Shown: in pieces, positions 25,280-34,100 of the stretch
Numbering within the stretch: position 1 is the stretch's first letter
Layout: every line of letters begins with the position of its first letter
Assembly: GCA_963825765.1 (NCBI GenBank)
Contig: CAWGUU010000004.1
Location: forward strand, 186,001-250,000
Length of the DNA: 64,000 nt
DNA from: CAWGUU01 sp963825765
GTDB lineage: Bacteria > Actinomycetota > Acidimicrobiia > Acidimicrobiales > AC-14
Reading direction: 5' to 3'
The notes under the pieces: model-generated
Databases searched by the model: none
Seen by the model: the letters and a program-made list of their open reading frames with translations, nothing else
Told to the model about the DNA's origin: nothing
Made by a program: the position numbers and the translations under genes

Positions 25280-26803
25280 TTGAACGACGGTCACCGGCCG
25301 TTCCGCCGCCGGGTGCTGCTGAACACAGCGTGGACCGGCGCCGCCAACTTCTGGGCGATGGTTCTCGCGCTGGTCACGTTACCCCTGCTGCTCCGCGGCC
25401 TCGGGCCGGCGGCCTTCGGCACGTGGGCCCTCCTGCAGACGTTCTCGGCCATCACCGGCTGGCTCTCGCTGGTCGACCTCGGTGTGGGAACGGCGGCGAC
25501 CCGGGAGATCGCCGGGCGGGCGTCGCTGGACGACGACCGCGGCGTGGCCGCCGGCATCGCCAGCGCCCTGGCCTGCTACGCCTCGCTGGGCCTGTTCTTC
25601 GCCGCCGTCCTCGCCGCGGTGGGCCCGTACGTGCTGCCGGGACTGTTCAACACCCCGCCCGACCTCATGGCCGACCTGCAGGTCGCGGTGGTGGTGTTCG
25701 CCGTCCAGGTCCTCGTCGACCTCCTGACCGAGGGCGTGGAGGCGTGCCTGGAAGGCCTGCAGCGGGTGGACCTCTCCCGGGCGGTCGACGCCTGTCGCCG
25801 CACCGTCGTGGCCGTGGCCACGTCGGTGGTGGCCCTGGCGGGCGGCGGGCTCCGGGGTGTAGCGGTCGCCAGCCTGGCGGCGTCGGGCTCCGGCCTGGTG
25901 GTGGGGGCGGTGGTGCTCGGGCGGCGGCTGCCGCCGGCCCGCTGGCTCCGTCCGTCCTTCCACGAGATCCGCGCCTTGGTCGCCTACGGGCGCACCGTCG
26001 CCGTGCTGCAGCCGTTGGGGGTCATCCACCGGATGATGGACCGGCTGATCGTCGGAGCGGTCCTCGGGCCGAGCGCGGTGACGCTGGTCGAGATCGCCAC
26101 CCAGGTGCAGAACGGGGCCGAAGCGATTCTCTCCGCCAGCTCCTACTCGGTGGTCCCGACGTCCTCCTGGCTGCGGGCCCGGGGTGATGAGGGTTCGCTC
26201 AAGGAGTTGCTGGAAACCGGTACGCGGTACGCGCTGCTCGTCACCTTCCCGGTGGTGGCGTTGGCCGCTCTCCTCGCGGACCCCCTGGTCCGGCTCTGGG
26301 TCGGCCCGGCCTACTCGGCGGCCGCCGGGCTTGCCGGCGTCGCGCTGCTGTACACCGCCCTCACCGCCCCCCTCCAGGTCGGCTCCAACCTGCTCATGGG
26401 CGTGGGTCGGGCGAACGCGATCCTGCGGGCGGCGGCGGCCGCGGTGGTCGTCAACTTCGTCGCCAGCCTCCTGCTGGTGCACGTGGTCGGCATCGTCGGC
26501 GTCCTCCTGGGGTCCCTGATCGGCGCCGCCCTCCTGATCCCGATGCTCGGCCGGTCGATGCTGGCCGAGGTGGGCGTGACCGCGCGCGCCTTCCTGCGGG
26601 CCTCCGTCCTTCCCGTGCTGGCGGCGGTCGTTCCCCTGGCCTTGGCCACCGGTGCCGTCGTGGCCCTCCCCCTCGACGACTGGCCGACCGTGGTCCTCGG
26701 GTCGGTGGCCGGTGGAGCCGCGTACGTGCTCACTGCCTCGAGGGTGGCGCTCGAGCCCGGCGAGCTGCGAAAGCTCAAGCAGACCATGCTCGGACGCCGA
26801 TGA
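25280..26803 (+). CDS. Polysaccharide flippase (Wzx/MOP superfamily)
   Basis: The gene encodes 507 residues and about twelve to fourteen membrane segments. The N terminus VLLNTAWTGAANFWAMVLAL followed by TLPLLLRGLGPAAFGTWALL is the usual opening of Wzx-type oligosaccharide flippases. FNTPPDLMADLQVAVVVFAV and RMMDRLIVGAVLGPSAVTL are further typical blocks. It should move the undecaprenyl-linked oligosaccharide across the cytoplasmic membrane. The start is TTG 25280. It is divergent from the unknown gene at 23527-25216 and is followed after seven bases by the hydrolase gene. Confidence 0.85.
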   Translation: MNDGHRPFRRRVLLNTAWTGAANFWAMVLALVTLPLLLRGLGPAAFGTWALLQTFSAITGWLSLVDLGVGTAATREIAGRASLDDDRGVAAGIASALACYASLGLFFAAVLAAVGPYVLPGLFNTPPDLMADLQVAVVVFAVQVLVDLLTEGVEACLEGLQRVDLSRAVDACRRTVVAVATSVVALAGGGLRGVAVASLAASGSGLVVGAVVLGRRLPPARWLRPSFHEIRALVAYGRTVAVLQPLGVIHRMMDRLIVGAVLGPSAVTLVEIATQVQNGAEAILSASSYSVVPTSSWLRARGDEGSLKELLETGTRYALLVTFPVVALAALLADPLVRLWVGPAYSAAAGLAGVALLYTALTAPLQVGSNLLMGVGRANAILRAAAAAVVVNFVASLLLVHVVGIVGVLLGSLIGAALLIPMLGRSMLAEVGVTARAFLRASVLPVLAAVVPLALATGAVVALPLDDWPTVVLGSVAGGAAYVLTASRVALEPGELRKLKQTMLGRR

Positions 26804-26810
26804 ACGAGGC

Positions 26811-27758
26811 ATGCCGAGCAGTTCGGTGAAGCCAGTAGGCGACGCCCCCACGTTCTCGCCGCCGGTGCAGACCTACGCCGACACTGAGGGACGACCGTTC
26901 GACTACGTCCACCTGGTCCACGAGGGCTCGCGGGGCCTCGTCGTGCACTTCAGCGCCTTCTTCGGCAAGTGGGGCGACGCCAAGCCCTACCGGGACCGGT
27001 TCCGCGGCTACTTCCACCGGCTGAAGATGCTCGGCACCGAACCGGCGCACGACTGGCTGTTCCTCTGCGACGCCTACGGGGCCTTCGACAACGGCAGCTA
27101 CTACACGGGCGAGAAGGGCGACTTCTACGTCGAGCGGGCCATGCTCGCGATCGTCGACAAGGTCACCTCGGCCAAGGGGTACGCGCCCGGAGACACGGTC
27201 ACGGTGGGGTCGTCGATGGGTGCAACCGCCGCCCTCAAGTTCGGGCTCCTCCTCGACGTGGCCGGGATTCTCGCCGTATCGCCTCACATCGACCTCGACA
27301 TCTGCGCCGTGCGCCAGCACCGCCGCGACGAGGTCGTGTTCCTCCTCCCGGCGGGTGATGTGGACGACCCCGCCAACGAGCCCTACACCCGCCAGGTTCG
27401 CCGCCTCGTCGAGGACCGGGAGCCGGAACGGCCGTTGCCGCGGCTTCTCGTGCAGTCCTGCGCCGACGACGCCGGCGTGCACGACGAGCAGGTCGTCCCC
27501 CTCGTCGAGCTGTGGCGGGCCAAGGGCGGCACCGTCGACCTGGACGCCCGACCGGTCGGCGGGCACACCAGCGACTACGCCACCAAACCGATGATGCTCG
27601 ACGCCATCGACCGCCTGCTCACCGGGGCGCCCGTCGACGTGGAGCGCTACCGGACGGACGCGGCGGTGGCCGGCTCGATCACCCGGCCGCCGCTGTCACA
27701 TCGCCTGCGGCGGGCGGCGAGCCTGGCTCGGAAGCGGGTGCTGAGGCGTCAGGGCTGA
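26811..27758 (+). CDS. Alpha/beta hydrolase-fold protein of the glycan locus
   Basis: The gene encodes 315 residues. A nucleophile elbow VTVGSSMGATAALKFGLLLD, an upstream segment LVVHFSAFFGKWGDAKPYRD and a late PVGGHTSDYATKPMM containing a candidate catalytic His suggest an alpha/beta hydrolase. There is no signal peptide. ATG 26811 lies seven bases after the flippase stop, so the two are probably co-transcribed. It might remove or transfer an acyl group on the sugar, but no substrate is visible. The 3' end runs 80 bases into the convergent glycosyltransferase gene; this overlap is coding on both strands. Confidence 0.65.
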   Translation: MPSSSVKPVGDAPTFSPPVQTYADTEGRPFDYVHLVHEGSRGLVVHFSAFFGKWGDAKPYRDRFRGYFHRLKMLGTEPAHDWLFLCDAYGAFDNGSYYTGEKGDFYVERAMLAIVDKVTSAKGYAPGDTVTVGSSMGATAALKFGLLLDVAGILAVSPHIDLDICAVRQHRRDEVVFLLPAGDVDDPANEPYTRQVRRLVEDREPERPLPRLLVQSCADDAGVHDEQVVPLVELWRAKGGTVDLDARPVGGHTSDYATKPMMLDAIDRLLTGAPVDVERYRTDAAVAGSITRPPLSHRLRRAASLARKRVLRRQG

Positions 27759-28737
27759 CCGCGGGAGCAGGCGGGGCGAGGCTGAACGTCGACTTCCCGA
27801 CGAGCCCCCGCCAGAACCCGGCGGCCCACGGCAGGTGCATCGCGGGCAGGGTGAGCAGCAGGCCGGGGACGGCCCTGGGTGCACGCCGGGCCTGATGGGC
27901 GGCGGCGACCACGATGACCGCCCCGTAGGCGCCGAGCACCTTGCCCCGCCACGGCGTGGCCAGGCTGGCCAGGAACAAGGGGGCCACCAGCTGCCGGGGA
28001 GCGATCGACCGGGGATGGCGGCGCACGGTGGCGGCCCGGGACCGGCCGTACCGGTAGAACTGGCGGGTAACGGCGCGGAGGCTTCCCCTCGGCGTGTAGG
28101 TCGACCGGATGGCCGGATCGAAGCGGATCCCGCCGTTCGGCCGCATGCGGATGGCGAACTCGGCGTCCTCGTTGACCCCGACGTCCTCCCGGTAGCCGCC
28201 GACCCGGCGGGCGAGGTCGGTGGGGTAGGCGCCGAGATAGACGGTGTCGACCCAGCTGGCACGGCCGCCTACGTGGAATCGAGCCGGGCCTACGCCGAAC
28301 GGGGACGTCATGGCCGCGGCCACGCCCTCCCGCAGCCATCCTTCGGCCTGCGGGCACATGGCGCCGCCCACCATTGCCGCACCGGTGCCGGCGAGCGCCT
28401 CCACGCAGCGTTGGACGTAGTCGGGAGCGACAACGCAGTGACCGTCGACGCGTACGAAGACCACGCCCCGGGCCTCCGCCAGAGCGACGTTGAGCGCCGC
28501 CGACTGGATTCGCCGCGGGTTGTGGAGAAGTCGGACGTTCCCGCCGCGGCGGGCCACGAGCTCCCTGGTGGCGTCCGACGAACCTCCGTCGACGACAAGG
28601 ACCTCGAGCACCTGCCCGTAGGTCTGCGCCGCCACCGCGTCGAGGCAGGCGTCGATGTGGCGTTCCTCGTTGAGCACCGGGATCGCCACCGTCACACTCG
28701 GCCCGGGCACGGTCGGTCCAGCTGTCGCCTCGGTCAT
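27679..28737 (-). CDS. Family 2 glycosyltransferase
   Basis: This 352-residue GT2 starts TVAIPVLNEERHIDACLDAV, then VLEVLVVDGGSSDATRELVA and FVRVDGHCVVAPDYVQRCVE (RVDGH in the DXD position). VGGYREDVGVNEDAEFAIRM gives the acceptor-side ED motif. A hydrophobic C-terminal part may contact the membrane. The start ATG 28737 overlaps the stop of the sugar transferase (ATGA), so the two form an operon. The layout is similar to ExoA-like succinoglycan glycosyltransferases. It probably adds the second sugar after the priming transferase. Confidence 0.85.
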   Translation of the reverse strand: MTEATAGPTVPGPSVTVAIPVLNEERHIDACLDAVAAQTYGQVLEVLVVDGGSSDATRELVARRGGNVRLLHNPRRIQSAALNVALAEARGVVFVRVDGHCVVAPDYVQRCVEALAGTGAAMVGGAMCPQAEGWLREGVAAAMTSPFGVGPARFHVGGRASWVDTVYLGAYPTDLARRVGGYREDVGVNEDAEFAIRMRPNGGIRFDPAIRSTYTPRGSLRAVTRQFYRYGRSRAATVRRHPRSIAPRQLVAPLFLASLATPWRGKVLGAYGAVIVVAAAHQARRAPRAVPGLLLTLPAMHLPWAAGFWRGLVGKSTFSLAPPAPAVSPDASAPASEPGSPPAAGDVTAAAG

Positions 28738-30050
28738 CGTCCTTCCCTTCCGATCACGCTGCGGACGGTGCGGCCGATGATCCGCATGTCGAGGGCCAGG
28801 CCCTGGTGGCGCAGGTAGTAGAACTCGTACTGCAGCTTCTCGAGCGCGTCCGCCTCGGTCGCCCCGTACGGGTATTTGACCTGGGCCCACCCGGTCAGGC
28901 CGGGCCTCACCAGGTGGCGCAGGTTGTAGAACGGGATCTTCGCCGTCAGCTCCTCGACGTAGCGGGGCTGTTCGGGCCGGGGCCCCACGATCGACAGGTC
29001 GCCCCGCAGCATGTTGACCGCCTGCGGCAGCTCGTCGAGGTGTGCCCGCCGGAGCCACGCCCCGAACGGGGTGATCCGCGGGTCCTGCTCCGACGTCCAG
29101 TCGCTCACCCTGCCGTCGGGCGACATCGTTCGGAACTTCAGGATCTGGAAGGCCTGGCCCTGCTTGCCCACCCGCGCCTGGCGGTAGAACAGCGAACCCC
29201 GGTTCCCGAACAGGTTCCCGACGAGCACGAAGGGCGTCACGACGACGAGGGCGCCGATCCCGGCCACCCCGGCCAGGATGTCGACGATGCGCTTGAGCCT
29301 GCCGTATTGGGCCCGGTGCACCTCGCCGATGTCGAACATCAGCGAGACCCGCTCCAACTCGGACAGGGGCAGCTTGCCGAGCCACTCGTCGTAGCAGAGC
29401 GAGAGCGTCCGGATGCGGACGCCGCGCTCGTGGAGGATCGCCGCCTGGGCGACGATCGACTCGTCGTTCTGCGCCACCCGGTCGAGCACGACGGCGGTGG
29501 CCGCCTTCTCGTCGACGAGCTCGATCAGCGGGCGCACCTTCGGGTCGGCGCTCGCCGCCAAGGCCGGCACGATCACCCCGACCACCACGGCCGGGCGCTC
29601 CGGGCTGGCGTCGAGAGCGTCGCTGAGCTGGAACGCCTCGTCCAGGTCGGCCACCGCGACCAGGCGGTCCCGCCGCTGGTCCCGGGCCCGGCCGTCGGCG
29701 GCCATGGCGGAGCACAACAGGTACAGCGGAACCAGGACCACCGGCGCCGCCAGCACGACGAAGCGGGGGAGCAGGGCCGAGCCCACGAGCAGCTGAAGGA
29801 GGGAGATGCCCACGGCCGCCGTCCCCGTTGACGCCACCGCGGCCACGAGCGCCGATCGCCGGGACCGGGTGATGTCGGGCAGGCCGGCCCCGTAGGCGGC
29901 CACCAGCAGCAGGACGATGTAGGCGATCGACCAGGCGAATCGGGGTGATCCCGAGTAGTCGTAGACGTGCTGGACGGCGTGAGCCTTGCTCAGCCCCAGG
30001 ACGGTGCCGACGGTGCCCAGGACGAGCAGGACACGAGCGGCACGACGCAC
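28734..30050 (-). CDS. Exopolysaccharide polyprenyl-phosphate glycosylphosphotransferase (priming enzyme)
   Basis: The gene encodes about 438 residues. Four N-terminal membrane segments are followed by a soluble middle region and a membrane-anchored bacterial sugar transferase domain: RLKRIVDILAGVAGIGALVV, SLFYRQARVGKQGQAFQILK, FRTMSPDGR, RAHLDELPQAVNMLRGDLSI, VGPRPEQP, and RPGLTGWAQVKYPYG. It starts glycan synthesis by placing a sugar phosphate on undecaprenyl phosphate. The frame is open upstream into nadA, but that part is not protein-like; GTG 30050 is a reasonable start. It is the first gene of this minus-strand glycan operon, with about 60 bases from the nadA stop. Confidence 0.9.
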   Translation of the reverse strand: MRRAARVLLVLGTVGTVLGLSKAHAVQHVYDYSGSPRFAWSIAYIVLLLVAAYGAGLPDITRSRRSALVAAVASTGTAAVGISLLQLLVGSALLPRFVVLAAPVVLVPLYLLCSAMAADGRARDQRRDRLVAVADLDEAFQLSDALDASPERPAVVVGVIVPALAASADPKVRPLIELVDEKAATAVVLDRVAQNDESIVAQAAILHERGVRIRTLSLCYDEWLGKLPLSELERVSLMFDIGEVHRAQYGRLKRIVDILAGVAGIGALVVVTPFVLVGNLFGNRGSLFYRQARVGKQGQAFQILKFRTMSPDGRVSDWTSEQDPRITPFGAWLRRAHLDELPQAVNMLRGDLSIVGPRPEQPRYVEELTAKIPFYNLRHLVRPGLTGWAQVKYPYGATEADALEKLQYEFYYLRHQGLALDMRIIGRTVRSVIGREGR

Positions 30051-30109
30051 ACCGTATAGATCGACCAGATCGGGTCCGGGCTTGAGCCGGGGCTCAGATG
30101 CCCGCTGGC

Positions 30110-31201
30110 TCAGACGATGGCCAGCATCCGCTCCAGCGCGACCTTGGCCCAGCCGGCGGTCTCGGGGTCGACCTTGATCTGGTTGACGACGGTGCCCTCG
30201 ACCAGGTTCTCGAGCACCCAGGCCAGGTGGGCGGCATCGACCCGGAACATGGTGGAGCACGGGCACACGAGCGGGTCGAGCGAGACGACGGTGAGGTCGG
30301 GGTGCTCGGCCGCCAGGCGCTGCACCAGGTGGATCTCGGTGCCTACGGCGATGACCGACCCGGCGGGGGCGGCGTCGACCGCCCTGATGATGAAGTCGGT
30401 GGACCCGACCTGGTCGGCGACCTCGACGACCTCGTGGGAGCACTCGGGGTGCACGATCACGATCCCGTCGGGGTGCCGCAGCCGGAAGTCGTCCACGTGG
30501 GCCACCTTGAACCGCTGGTGCACCGAGCAGTGGCCCTTCCAGAGCAGGAAGGCAGCCTCCTTGACGTCCGAGTCCTGGAGGCCGCCCAGGTCCTTCTTGG
30601 GGTCCCAGACCCTCATGTCGCCGGCGGCGTAGCCCAGCTGGAAGGCGGTGTTGCGGCCCAGGTGCTGGTCGGGGAAGAACAGCAGCTTGTCGGCCCGCTC
30701 CAGCGCCCAGGAGACGACCGCCTTGGCGTTGGACGACGTGCAGACGGCCCCGCCCTTACGCCCGACGAAGGCCTTCAGCGCGGCCGACGAGTTCATGTAG
30801 GTGATCGGGACGATCCGCTCGATGTCGGTGACCGCGGCCAGCTCCTCCCACGCCTCCTCCACCGAGTCGATGTCGGCCATGTCGGCCATGGAGCAGCCGG
30901 CGTTGAGGTCGGGGAGGATGACGGCCTGGTGGTCGCCGGTGAGGATGTCGGCCGACTCGGCCATGAAGTGGACGCCGCAGAACACGATGAACTCGGCCGC
31001 CGAGTCGGCGGCGAGGCGGGAAAGGCCGTAGGAGTCGCCGCGGGCGTCGGCCCAGCGCATGACCTCGTCGCGCTGGTAGTGGTGCCCGAGGATGAGCAGC
31101 CTGTCGCCGAGGGCGGCCTTGGCCGCCTCGATCCGGGACGCGTTCTGTTCAGGGGTGGCCGCCGTGTAGCGGTCAGGGAGCGCCGCCTGCATCCGGAGCA
31201 T
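30110..31201 (-). CDS. nadA: Quinolinate synthase A
   Basis: This 363-residue NadA condenses iminoaspartate and dihydroxyacetone phosphate to quinolinate in NAD synthesis and carries a [4Fe-4S] cluster. The three cluster cysteines are in FCGVHFMAE, VHPECSHEV and CPCSTMFRV. Other family motifs are LILGHHYQRDEVMRWADARG, DLNAGCSMADM and TYMNSSAALKAF. ATG 31201 has GGAGG seven bases upstream, which settles the start over the longer frame. No nadB or nadC is next to it. It lies between the glycan operon and the XRE/nucleotidyltransferase pair, all on the minus strand. Confidence 0.95.
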   Translation of the reverse strand: MLRMQAALPDRYTAATPEQNASRIEAAKAALGDRLLILGHHYQRDEVMRWADARGDSYGLSRLAADSAAEFIVFCGVHFMAESADILTGDHQAVILPDLNAGCSMADMADIDSVEEAWEELAAVTDIERIVPITYMNSSAALKAFVGRKGGAVCTSSNAKAVVSWALERADKLLFFPDQHLGRNTAFQLGYAAGDMRVWDPKKDLGGLQDSDVKEAAFLLWKGHCSVHQRFKVAHVDDFRLRHPDGIVIVHPECSHEVVEVADQVGSTDFIIRAVDAAPAGSVIAVGTEIHLVQRLAAEHPDLTVVSLDPLVCPCSTMFRVDAAHLAWVLENLVEGTVVNQIKVDPETAGWAKVALERMLAIV

Positions 31202-31322
31202 TGTTGGACCTCCGTTGGGGGGCTCCGATGTTGGCCGGTGGAGACAGCCTGGTCGCCTCACACGGGGTTGTCGGCCTCGGAACCGATATGTCGCCGGAAA
31301 CCAGGCCGGCGTTCATAGAACC

Positions 31323-31841
31323 TTACGTCGGCCGGTCTTGTTCCACCGATTCGAGCGTTCGCTTCAGCTCGCTGAGCACGTGGAGATGCGACTCGTCCTT
31401 GGGGCGGCCAGCCGCTTCCTTCATCCGGATGAGGTCGTCGAGACCGACGATCCGGACCACCAGGCCGTCGCCCAAGTCGTAGGCGCTGGCGCCCGCATCG
31501 AGATCTCGGAACCCGCTCGTGCCGGACGGCGTGCCGAGTACGTCGACGTCGCCGGCGTCGGTTACGAACGTGAACGAGTCACCAGCGGCGAGGGTTTGCC
31601 CGTCCAGTAGGAACGGCAGGTCCTCGTCGACGCCGGCGACACGCAGCTTGGCGTGGAGCTCGCGAAGGGCTCGGGCGAGGCGGTCCATGTTCTCCGAGGT
31701 GCGGCGATAGCAGATGTCTATGTCGTTGGTACCGAGAGGCGCACCCAGCAGCTCGCCGGCCAGCCCGCCGATGAGCACGTATTCGACCTTGTGTTCGTTC
31801 AGCACGCGAAGTGCCAGGGTCGGGTCGAAGACGGCGTTCAC
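31323..31841 (-). CDS. Nucleotidyltransferase-fold protein of a putative toxin-antitoxin pair
   Basis: The gene encodes 172 residues. The segment YVLIGGLAGELLGAPLGTND leading into IDICYRR is the G-G, then DxD, core of the polymerase-beta-like nucleotidyltransferase fold (AbiEii/MNT-like). GLDDLIRMKEAAGRPKDESH is a C-terminal block common in such proteins. The start GTG 31841 overlaps the stop of the XRE gene (GTGA), so the two are translated together. HTH/nucleotidyltransferase pairs are often classed as toxin-antitoxin modules. Which partner is toxic cannot be told from the sequence. Confidence 0.75.
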   Translation of the reverse strand: MNAVFDPTLALRVLNEHKVEYVLIGGLAGELLGAPLGTNDIDICYRRTSENMDRLARALRELHAKLRVAGVDEDLPFLLDGQTLAAGDSFTFVTDAGDVDVLGTPSGTSGFRDLDAGASAYDLGDGLVVRIVGLDDLIRMKEAAGRPKDESHLHVLSELKRTLESVEQDRPT

Positions 31842-32167
31842 GACGTCGCGGTATCGACCGGCCTGGCGTTCCTCAACCGATCGATCATGCGCCCGTACCC
31901 CGTCGCCCGTCGCAAGCGCTCGGCCGGCGACATGTCGATCCACTCTCGGATCTGACTCGCGTCGACGCCCCCGCCCCGGACCGGCGCCAGGCGAAGCTCG
32001 AACCCACACCCCTCGAGAAGCTTCTCGAGCGTGTCGGCGCGCGGGATCTGCTGACCGCGCTCGATCCTCGCGATCGAGGACTGCGGGACGCCGCTGCGCC
32101 GGGCCAGCTCACGCTGGGAGATGCCGGCGGCACGACGGGCCTGATTGAGCCGGGACGCTGCCGTCAT
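31838..32167 (-). CDS. XRE-family HTH regulator (putative antitoxin)
   Basis: This 109-residue protein has an N-terminal XRE helix-turn-helix, LNQARRAAGISQRELARRSG then VPQSSIARIERGQQIPRADT, followed by a short domain with EWIDMSPAERLRRATGYGRM that may contact its partner. It starts at ATG 32167 and overlaps the nucleotidyltransferase gene. An 18-bp imperfect palindrome lies 9 bases upstream and could be its own operator. The gene is divergent from uvrC, with only 43 bases between the two starts. Confidence 0.82.
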   Translation of the reverse strand: MTAASRLNQARRAAGISQRELARRSGVPQSSIARIERGQQIPRADTLEKLLEGCGFELRLAPVRGGGVDASQIREWIDMSPAERLRRATGYGRMIDRLRNARPVDTATS

Positions 32168-32175
32168 GTCGTCAA

Positions 32176-32193
32176 GATACCAAATACGGCATC
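32176..32193. promoter_or_regulatory. Candidate operator between XRE gene and uvrC
   Basis: The 18-mer GATACCAAATACGGCATC has dyad symmetry of the form GATNCC-N6-GGNATC, with 12 of 18 positions symmetric. It lies 9-26 bases upstream of the XRE start and 18-35 bases upstream of uvrC, so a bound repressor could affect both. This is inferred from position and symmetry. Confidence 0.45.
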
Positions 32194-32210
32194 ACTATCA
32201 TGGTGTGGAG

Positions 32211-34100
32211 ATGTTCCAGCGTCCGCCGGCCGGCTCCATCCCCGACACTCCAGGGTCCTACCAGTTCAAGGACAAGGACGGCCGCGTCATCTACGTGGGC
32301 AAGGCCCATTCACTGCGGTCCCGGCTGTCGAACTACTTCGTGAACCCGTCGTCGCTGCCCGCCCGCACCGCCCAGATGGTGGCCTCGGCAGAGTCGGTCG
32401 AGTGGATCCAGGTCCGCAACGACGTCGAAGCGCTGATGCTCGAGTACAACCTGATCAAGCAGCACCGGCCGCGGTTCAACATCCGCCTCCGTGACGACAA
32501 GAGCTACCCGTTCCTGGCGGTGACCGTCGGCGACGAGTGGCCCCGGGCCAGGGTCATGCGGGGCAAGAAGCGCAAGGACACCCGCTACTTCGGGCCCTTC
32601 GGCCACGCCTACGCCATCCGCGAGACCCTCGACCTGCTGCTGCGCACGTTCCCGATCCGCACCTGCAGCGACAACAAGTTCGACCACCACGCCCGGCTGG
32701 GACGGCCCTGCCTGCTGTTCCACATCGAGAAGTGCAAGGGACCGTGCGTGGGGGAGGTCGATCACACCGAGTACGACCGGCTGGTCGCCCAGCTGATGGA
32801 CTTCCTCGACGGCGACACCGAGCCCATCGTGCGCCAGCTCGAAGCCCGGATGCGGGAGGCCTCCGACGCCCTGGAGTTCGAGCGGGCGGCCCGCCTCCGC
32901 GACCGGCTGACCAGCGTGCGCAAGGCGGTCGAGAAGCAGACCATCGTCACCGAGCGCCCCGAGGACCTCGACGTCATCGGCATGGCCGGGGACGAGCTCG
33001 AGGTGGCGGTCCAGGTGTTCTTCGTCCGGCGGGGTCGGGTCGTCGGCCGCAAGGGCTTCGTGCTCGACCTTGTGGAGGACGTGTCCCAGGGGGAGCTGGT
33101 CGGCAGGGTGCTCGAGGGCCTGTACGCCGAGGCCGACGCCGCCGACGTGCCGCGGGAGGTGCTCGTGCCGGACGAACCGGCCGACGCCGAGGTGTACCGG
33201 GAGTTCCTCTGCGAGCTGAAGGGGTCGAAGGTGGCCATCCGGATACCCCAGCGGGGCGACAAGCGGGCGCTGCAGGCCACGGTGACCCAGAACGCCAAGG
33301 AAGAGTTCGTCCGCCACCGGCTCAAGCGGGCCTCCGACCACAACGCCCGCGCCCGGGCGCTCAACGCCCTCCAGGACGCCCTCGACCTCCCCGACGCCCC
33401 GCTGCGGATCGAGTGCTACGACATGAGCCACATCCAGGGATCGGACTACGTGGGCTCGATGGTCGTCATGGAGGACGGGCTGGCCAAGAAGAGCGACTAC
33501 CGCCGGTTCAAGATCCGCGACGTCCCCGGCAACGACGACTTCGCGGCCATGGAGGAGGTGCTCACCCGCCGGTTGACGGCGCTGATCGTCGAGCGCGACA
33601 GGTCGGCGGGGGACGGGGGGGCCTCGGTCGCCAGGCCCCGGAAGTTCGCCTATCCGCCCAACCTCCTTCTCGTCGACGGTGGGAAGGGCCAGCTCAACGT
33701 GGCCCTCCGGGTGGTGGAGACGCTCGGCCTGGAGGACGAGATCTCCGTCGCCTCCCTGGCCAAGCGGTTCGAGGAGGTCTACGTCCCGGGCCAGGCCGAC
33801 CCTGTTCGCATCCCCCGCCAGTCGGAGGCCCTCTACCTGCTCCAGCGGCTCCGGGACGAGGCCCACCGCTTCGCCATCTCGTACCACCGCGAGCTGCGGG
33901 GCAAGCGCATGACGACGAGCGTCCTCGACGGCATCCCGGGCCTCGGCCCGGCCCGGAAGAAGCGGCTGGTCAAGGAGCTGGGCGGCATGAAGGCGGTGAA
34001 GGAGGCGTCCCTGGAGGAGCTGCTGGCGCCCACCTGGCTCCCCGACGCGGTGGGCGCGGCGGTGTTCGACAAGCTCCACAGCCGGGCGCCCGGCCGATGA
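32211..34100 (+). CDS. uvrC: UvrABC system protein C (excinuclease nuclease subunit)
   Basis: This 629-residue UvrC makes both incisions around a DNA lesion. The GIY-YIG nuclease domain is at the N terminus (SIPDTPGSYQFKDKDGRVIY, VGKAHSLRSRL). A Cys cluster RPCLLFHIEKCKGPCVGEV follows, then a UVR motif near residue 225 (SDALEFERAARLRDRLTSVR). The RNase H-like endonuclease half contains RIECYDMSHIQGSDYVGSMV and LLVDGGKGQLNVAL. The C-terminal helix-hairpin-helix pair is at LDGIPGLGPARKKRLVKELG. ATG 32211 is preferred; GTG 32205 is an alternative. It overlaps the methyltransferase gene by four bases. Confidence 0.97.
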   Translation: MFQRPPAGSIPDTPGSYQFKDKDGRVIYVGKAHSLRSRLSNYFVNPSSLPARTAQMVASAESVEWIQVRNDVEALMLEYNLIKQHRPRFNIRLRDDKSYPFLAVTVGDEWPRARVMRGKKRKDTRYFGPFGHAYAIRETLDLLLRTFPIRTCSDNKFDHHARLGRPCLLFHIEKCKGPCVGEVDHTEYDRLVAQLMDFLDGDTEPIVRQLEARMREASDALEFERAARLRDRLTSVRKAVEKQTIVTERPEDLDVIGMAGDELEVAVQVFFVRRGRVVGRKGFVLDLVEDVSQGELVGRVLEGLYAEADAADVPREVLVPDEPADAEVYREFLCELKGSKVAIRIPQRGDKRALQATVTQNAKEEFVRHRLKRASDHNARARALNALQDALDLPDAPLRIECYDMSHIQGSDYVGSMVVMEDGLAKKSDYRRFKIRDVPGNDDFAAMEEVLTRRLTALIVERDRSAGDGGASVARPRKFAYPPNLLLVDGGKGQLNVALRVVETLGLEDEISVASLAKRFEEVYVPGQADPVRIPRQSEALYLLQRLRDEAHRFAISYHRELRGKRMTTSVLDGIPGLGPARKKRLVKELGGMKAVKEASLEELLAPTWLPDAVGAAVFDKLHSRAPGR

